Source: Thomasclavelia sp.
GTDB lineage: Bacteria > Bacillota_I > Bacilli_A > Erysipelotrichales > Coprobacillaceae
Direction of reading: 5' to 3'
DNA: 40,264 bases
Assembly (NCBI RefSeq): GCF_017889095.1
Contig: NZ_JAGHEW010000376.1
Location: 1-40,264, forward strand
Position numbers and translations under genes: made by a program. Below are positions 37,316 through 40,264 of this stretch, piece by piece (the stretch's first letter is position 1; every line of letters starts with the position of its first letter). The notes under the pieces are model-generated. The model saw only the letters and a list, made by a program, of their open reading frames with translations, was not told where the DNA came from and did not search any database.

Positions 37316-38386
37316 ATGGCAAAAATGAAAAGAAGTCCAAAAGGTTTTGGTTCTATTATTAAAATGAAAGGTAATCGACGACTTCCCTATATGGTCAGAA
37401 TTAAATTAGGTGATGTAGTAAATCATAAAACAGGGAAAATAACACCAAAATATTATATTCTTGGATATGCAAAAGATCGTAAAGAGGGTTTAATGATGTT
37501 AGCTGAGTATCATCAAAGACCGTTTGATTTAAAACATGCTGATTTAACCTTTGCAGACGTTTATGCTGATACGATGGAATATAAAGAAAAAAAACAAAAA
37601 ATAGGAAAATCTGCTAAACGAAGTTATAGTACAGCTTTTCAGGCATGTTCTTCATTGCATGGTGTTCCTTTTGTAAAACTAAAGGCAAAAGATTTACAGG
37701 AAGTGATTGATAAATGTAATAAAAATTATCCATCACTAAAAAATATTAAAGTTTTATATTCTCAAATGTATCAATATGCCATTAAACATGAAATATGCAA
37801 AGAAGATTATTCCAAACATGTTGATTTAATAGAATACACTGGAAAAAATCCTAATTCCATTGAACGTAAAAGATTTACATCTGATGAAATATTAGAGTTA
37901 TGGAAATACAAAGATGATAGACATTATCAAATTATTTTAATATTGATTTATACTGGAGTAAGAATAAGTGAATTATTAAATCTAAAGAAAGAAGATGTGC
38001 ATATCGATGAACAGTATTTTGAAGTAAAGAAAAGTAAAACTGAAAATGGAATAAGAGTTGTTCCAATTGCAGATAAAATAAAACCATTTTTTGTTGAATG
38101 GTTAGAATATTCAAAAATTGATTATGTATTCTGTACAAATGACCAAAAACAATTTTTATATAGGAATTTTTATGACAGTTATTTTATACCTATTATGGAT
38201 AATCGTAGATTTGACCATAGACCACATGATACTCGTCATACTTGTGCTTCTTTAATGGCTGAGGCATTTATTGATGAAAGAATTGTGAAAAAAATATTAG
38301 GGCATGCTCATAATATGTCTTTAACCGAAAGAGTTTATACTCATTATGAAATTAAGGTACTGGTTGATGAAATAAATAAAATTTAG
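37316..38386 (+). CDS. ICE tyrosine integrase
   Basis: ILIYTGVRISELLNLKKEDV, DHRPHDTRHTCASLMAEAFIDERIVKKILGHAHNMSLTERVYTHYE. Confidence 0.95.
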   Translation: MAKMKRSPKGFGSIIKMKGNRRLPYMVRIKLGDVVNHKTGKITPKYYILGYAKDRKEGLMMLAEYHQRPFDLKHADLTFADVYADTMEYKEKKQKIGKSAKRSYSTAFQACSSLHGVPFVKLKAKDLQEVIDKCNKNYPSLKNIKVLYSQMYQYAIKHEICKEDYSKHVDLIEYTGKNPNSIERKRFTSDEILELWKYKDDRHYQIILILIYTGVRISELLNLKKEDVHIDEQYFEVKKSKTENGIRVVPIADKIKPFFVEWLEYSKIDYVFCTNDQKQFLYRNFYDSYFIPIMDNRRFDHRPHDTRHTCASLMAEAFIDERIVKKILGHAHNMSLTERVYTHYEIKVLVDEINKI

Positions 38387-38430
38387 GATATATTATTTAG
38401 ACAGGCTGTATAGAGAAGTATCATTATATG

Positions 38431-38480
38431 AAAACTCAAATTAATGTATGATTTTTAGAATATTAATTTGAGTTTTTATT
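38431..38480 (+). terminator. Integrase terminator
   Basis: 15-bp perfect stem AAAACTCAAATTAAT (38431-38445) / ATTAATTTGAGTTTT (38462-38476) and T-rich tail. Confidence 0.85.
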
Positions 38481-38734
38481 TGTTTTATTATGGCATATAT
38501 AATGTTAGTTATAGATCAGACCACAATTAAATTTTTTGATTTTTATTTAATTGAAGTCACGGGATTTGCTTAGGATTTGACGATGTGAGTAGAAAGGGGA
38601 TGTTTTCAAATAAATAACAATAAGATAGCAAATGGGAAAAGTAATAGCTCAAACCACTTGAAAATTCGTGGTTTAATTGCTCTTGTGATGTTTCCAAAAC
38701 GTTAATTTATCGTTTATCAGAGAGAAATTCAAAG

Positions 38735-38790
38735 AAACTCAAATCGTCAAAAGCCTTTATTTATCGGCTAAAACTCGATTTGAGTTTTTT
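38735..38790 (+). repeat. 12-bp dyad sharing its arm motif with the integrase terminator
   Basis: AAACTCAAATCG (38735-38746) / CGATTTGAGTTT (38776-38787) then TTT; the loop contains AGCC/GGCT. Confidence 0.7.
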
Positions 38791-38813
38791 CTATTTTGTG
38801 AATTTAAAAACGG

Positions 38814-38866
38814 TATGCAACAGGTATGCAGCAATATTCTCACCTCAAATTCTCATATATGCAGCA
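38814..38866 (+). repeat. Short direct repeats downstream of int (candidate integrase arm/att region)
   Basis: TATGCAACA (38814-38822), TATGCAGCA (38825-38833), TATGCAGCA (38858-38866). Confidence 0.45.
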
Positions 38867-38880
38867 AATTGACAAAATAA

Positions 38881-38902
38881 AAATGACTCATAAAGGGTCA
38901 TT
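38881..38902 (-). terminator. Terminator of the toxN-like gene
   Basis: Minus strand: AATGAC...GTCATT with downstream TTTTTATTTT. Confidence 0.55.
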
Positions 38903-39452
38903 AATGCTGTGTTTCCCAATCCTTCATTTTATCTTCTAATAGATCATAGTTACAATAACCAAATTTAATCTCTTTGGTTTTCTTTTGGTGACGAATAATA
39001 CTAAGTATTTTATTAAAAATCGTATTTTTCTTTCTTTTACAGAATTCATACTCCTTAGCAAGTAAGTCTCTATCTTTATGATGTCTGATATCAATTTCAT
39101 GATAGCAACCTTCAGCGACAGGAATAGCTTTTCTTAAATCAACAACAGAAATCAATTTTTTGATAGTATCATTATCTAAACGTTTAATAATATCTTTCTC
39201 ATGTATTTCAGATACATCAATATTTTCATAAATAACTAAATAATCAATACCAGTATTCTTTAGTTTCAGATGTTTTGGTTTAGCCGAAGTTAAAGGAACA
39301 AAATAAGGAATTGTGTCATTGAAAATGATTGTACCAATATAAGGTTTGTTTTCATAATCATGTCTTTTTTTATTGAAATATACCTCTGTATCAAAAGAAT
39401 GTGGATACTTAATATAGTTAATATCAATTGTATAAAATTTCAATATTATCAC
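38901..39452 (-). CDS. ToxN/AbiQ-family type III toxin (endoribonuclease)
   Basis: LKFYTIDINYIKYPHSFDTEVYFNKKR...KPYIGTIIFNDTIPYFVPLTSAKPKHLKLKN...AIPV. The upstream ORF start (39494) would read through a terminator, so the start is placed at GTG 39452 (TTG 39443 also possible). Confidence 0.85.
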   Translation of the reverse strand: MIILKFYTIDINYIKYPHSFDTEVYFNKKRHDYENKPYIGTIIFNDTIPYFVPLTSAKPKHLKLKNTGIDYLVIYENIDVSEIHEKDIIKRLDNDTIKKLISVVDLRKAIPVAEGCYHEIDIRHHKDRDLLAKEYEFCKRKKNTIFNKILSIIRHQKKTKEIKFGYCNYDLLEDKMKDWETQH

Positions 39453-39475
39453 TATTCCTTTCTTTGTTATAAAAT

Positions 39476-39562
39476 AAAAGGAAGGATTATGCATCCTTCC
39501 ATACTTTAACGCCCTACACTTATGGCGGTAGGAGCCGTACTGTTAGCGGTATTTCTACCTTC
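39476..39562 (-). ncRNA. Candidate type III antitoxin RNA with terminator
   Basis: Minus strand: -35 TTGATA (39591-39596), 16 nt, -10 TATAAT (39569-39574); two degenerate units TACCGCTAACAGTACGGC and TACCGCCATAAGTGTAGGGC; then GGAAGGAT/ATCCTTCC hairpin (39480-39500) plus T-rich tail just before the toxin. Confidence 0.6.
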
Positions 39563-39738
39563 AAATATATTATACACAATTATGTGTATATATCAAGTTA
39601 TGTCAAGTCATTCAATGACATACCATGACAATTATAGTATATGTATAAAATATTTATTTATTCATAAATAATTAAAAATATTCAGCCCAATTCTCGTCCC
39701 ACTCTTGGGACTTCGAGACTCAACCAAAATGGTTTGTA

Positions 39739-39879
39739 TTTATCCATCTGTATATCGCCTTACTTATTCAACAGAAAGCAAGACAATTTCAAGGATAAAC
39801 ATGCTCACTTCGTTCGTCCTCAATATTGTCTTTTAGGCTTTCTGTTTTATTCTTTTTGGCGATATACGAAATGGATAAA
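39739..39879. repeat. 141-nt imperfect inverted repeat / long hairpin
   Basis: TTTATCCAT/ATGGATAAA, GTATATCGCC/GGCGATATAC, AACAGAAAGC/GCTTTCTGTT, AGACAAT/ATTGTCT, all co-linear and nested. Confidence 0.9.
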
Positions 39880-40120
39880 AAAGAACTATATCATAGACAT
39901 GGCTCATGAGATTTTAGTTTGAATGCTTCTTTAGTACCATCATCATAGTGAATCGTTACTTCGTTTTTATTGTAACTGATGATGGCATTTTTATTATGCA
40001 TATCTTTTATGAGTAGGCTATAAGGAATCATGAATGCTAATCGTTAGATAGTTTATATCAAAGTTCTTTTTAATCTATTGATATGCTTTATATTGTGCAA
40101 CAGTATCACATTTGAAGTGA

Positions 40121-40264
40121 TTATTCATGTTTAATGCTTTCTGGATAATAAATAGAATTAACTGCATTAATTAAATATTGCATATCAATATGAGTATAAA
40201 CTTTCTCGGTCATTGTCATTGCACCTTTGTGTCCTACGATCATCTTTGAATAAGTAGGTGATAC
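40121..40264 (-). CDS. C-terminal fragment of a second tyrosine recombinase (continues beyond window)
   Basis: Minus strand: VSPTYSKMIVGHKGAMTMTEKVYTHIDMQYLINAVNSIYYPESIKHE*. Confidence 0.75.
   Translation of the reverse strand, partial: VSPTYSKMIVGHKGAMTMTEKVYTHIDMQYLINAVNSIYYPESIKHE

Noticed and set aside
39453-39494. Extended N-terminus of the ToxN-like ORF (MHNPSFYFITKKGI)
   Set aside because: Encoded by the terminator hairpin between antitoxin RNA and toxin; ToxN homology begins at about LKFYTID.
39734-39922. 62-aa plus-strand ORF
   Set aside because: Almost entirely inside the 141-nt inverted repeat; coding is probably accidental.
1-40264. CRISPR array, tRNA or rRNA genes
   Set aside because: No regularly spaced direct repeats, cloverleaf-like sequence or rRNA-like sequence was recognised on either strand by eye.

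Overview
The window looks like the distal ~38 kb of a low-GC Firmicutes (possibly Erysipelotrichia) Tn916/Tn1549-like integrative conjugative element (ICE). It runs from the C-terminus of a probable relaxase, through a type IV secretion operon (PcfB, VirD4, Maff2/VirB2-like, VirB6-like, PrgI, VirB4, lysozyme/CHAP hydrolase), to excisionase-like and tyrosine integrase genes at about 36.8-38.4 kb. Between the conjugation and integration modules sit two cargo blocks. The first is an SOS-like mutagenesis operon: a LexA/CI-type S24 repressor divergent from a Y-family polymerase, a YolD-like gene and an unknown gene. The second is a complete-looking Wzx/Wzy-type polysaccharide locus (17.2-32.3 kb). 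The most striking observation is the control region of the polysaccharide locus. A tyrosine recombinase gene is itself bracketed by a perfect 27-bp inverted repeat, each copy a 10-bp/5-nt/10-bp recombinase-type dyad with its core in opposite orientation. It is followed by two tandem NusG paralogs, then a strong leader hairpin and an intrinsic-terminator-like hairpin just before the first glycan gene. This predicts a mobile capsule controlled first by DNA inversion and then by processive antitermination. Other points of interest are a type II TA pair embedded in the T4SS operon, a frameshifted acetyltransferase, a catalytic-Ser-less serine-recombinase domain, an anti-Shine-Dalgarno hairpin before a sigma-like gene, a structured non-coding region before an orphan mazF, a ToxN/AbiQ type III TA locus just beyond the integrase, and a 141-nt imperfect hairpin. 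All assignments come from reading the sequence and protein motifs; no searches were run.
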